A stretch of DNA of 64,000 nt, taken from Pseudomarimonas salicorniae (GTDB lineage Bacteria; Pseudomonadota; Gammaproteobacteria; Xanthomonadales; Xanthomonadaceae). Below, in pieces: positions 63,743 through 64,000 of the stretch. Within the stretch, counting starts at the first letter, position 1. Each line of letters opens with the position of its first letter. The notes beneath the pieces are model-generated. The model was not told where the DNA came from. It worked only from the letters and a program-made list of their open reading frames with translations, and searched no databases. The stretch lies in the NCBI RefSeq assembly GCF_023156535.1, contig NZ_JALNMH010000007.1, forward strand, positions 207,351-271,350, read 5' to 3'. The translations under genes were made by a program, and so were the position numbers.

Positions 63743-64000
63743 TTATCTTACGCCGGTCACCCGCAGCGACTGCGGCGAGAAGTTCGCCGGATCCGCGTCG
63801 TAGCCGAAGTCGTTGACGGTCTCCTGGTTGTCGATGCCGGAGACCAGATAGCGACCCGACTGCAGGTCATTGTGGATCTCCAGCGTCGACCAGAAGGTCG
63901 GCACCTCGTAGTAGTTGATCGACGGCGCCTCGGACAGCCGCCACAGACGGCCCTGGCCGTCGTAGTGGTCGATCACCATGATCTGCCAGCCGTCCTCGTC
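63743..64000 (-). CDS. Second DUF1329 family protein, C-terminal part (cut by right edge)
   Basis: The last 85 residues of a paralogue of the preceding gene; the N-terminus is outside the window. The visible part, IDHYDGQGRLWRLSEAPSIN through SPQSLRVTGVR, aligns along its length with the C-terminus of the first copy (about three-quarters identical by eye), pointing to a tandem duplication or two specialised copies. It should be the upstream gene of the same transcript. Confidence 0.85.
   Translation of the reverse strand, partial: DEDGWQIMVIDHYDGQGRLWRLSEAPSINYYEVPTFWSTLEIHNDLQSGRYLVSGIDNQETVNDFGYDADPANFSPQSLRVTGVR

Overview
This is a GC-rich (roughly two-thirds G+C), gene-dense stretch of a Gram-negative, probably gammaproteobacterial chromosome. 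Outer-membrane export genes, an Mla-type lipid transport operon, an H-NS-like protein, a TrxC-type thioredoxin and a perfect CRP/Clp-type operator fit that group. A secreted protein ending in a Cys-Asp-Gly-Phe-Glu tail and tandem ACGAATC heptamers suggest the Xanthomonadales/Lysobacterales side. This placement is inference; no rRNA or tRNA gene lies in the window.

The left 28 kb is one exopolysaccharide locus in two arms. A leftward operon (start near 9.2 kb, running off the left edge) encodes a short Wza-like export protein, a Wzz/GumC-like chain-length protein, a BY-kinase-like ATPase with a broken P-loop, an outer-membrane beta-barrel, a polysaccharide deacetylase, three glycosyltransferases and an asparagine-synthetase-like protein. 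Start and stop codons of most of these genes overlap, and the operon is preceded by a sigma70-like promoter whose -35 box lies inside a perfect TGTGA-N6-TCACA site. A leftward phosphoglycosyltransferase (10.0-11.4 kb) should start repeat-unit assembly. The rightward arm (11.8-27.8 kb) begins with a UDP-sugar dehydrogenase and epimerase and ends with galE and a VanZ-like membrane protein. Between them sits a 3291-residue hybrid PKS-NRPS with an internal aminotransferase (T-KS-AT-T-AMT-C-A-T-C-T), translationally coupled to two alpha/beta hydrolases with unusual nucleophile elbows and a JmjC/cupin-like oxygenase. The gene set resembles exosortase (PEP-CTERM) polysaccharide loci, but no exosortase gene is visible here. 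This chimera of assembly line and polysaccharide locus is the most interesting object in the window.

The centre (28-51 kb) is mostly housekeeping and accessory genes: a DUF885 lipoprotein, a small STAS-like protein, a NYN/OST-HTH protein, trxC, a photolyase-oxidoreductase fusion, a zinc-type CDF transporter, a beta-propeller diguanylate cyclase coupled to ETF-ubiquinone oxidoreductase, an amidase, an AlkB-like dioxygenase, an Mla-like operon (permease, ATPase, MCE protein, lipoprotein), a ThrE-type exporter, H-NS, and two proteins of unknown function. Three copies of a 133-bp palindromic REP/MITE-like element lie at 28.0, 42.7 and 51.0 kb.

The right end (51-64 kb) carries proS, a secreted thioredoxin-fold-like protein, the dTDP-rhamnose operon rmlBACD followed by a coupled ATP-grasp gene, then a leftward group of RND-family exporter, YCF48/BNR-repeat protein and two tandem DUF1329 proteins, the second cut by the right edge. 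The rhamnose genes could supply the polysaccharide locus, although they lie 26 kb away.
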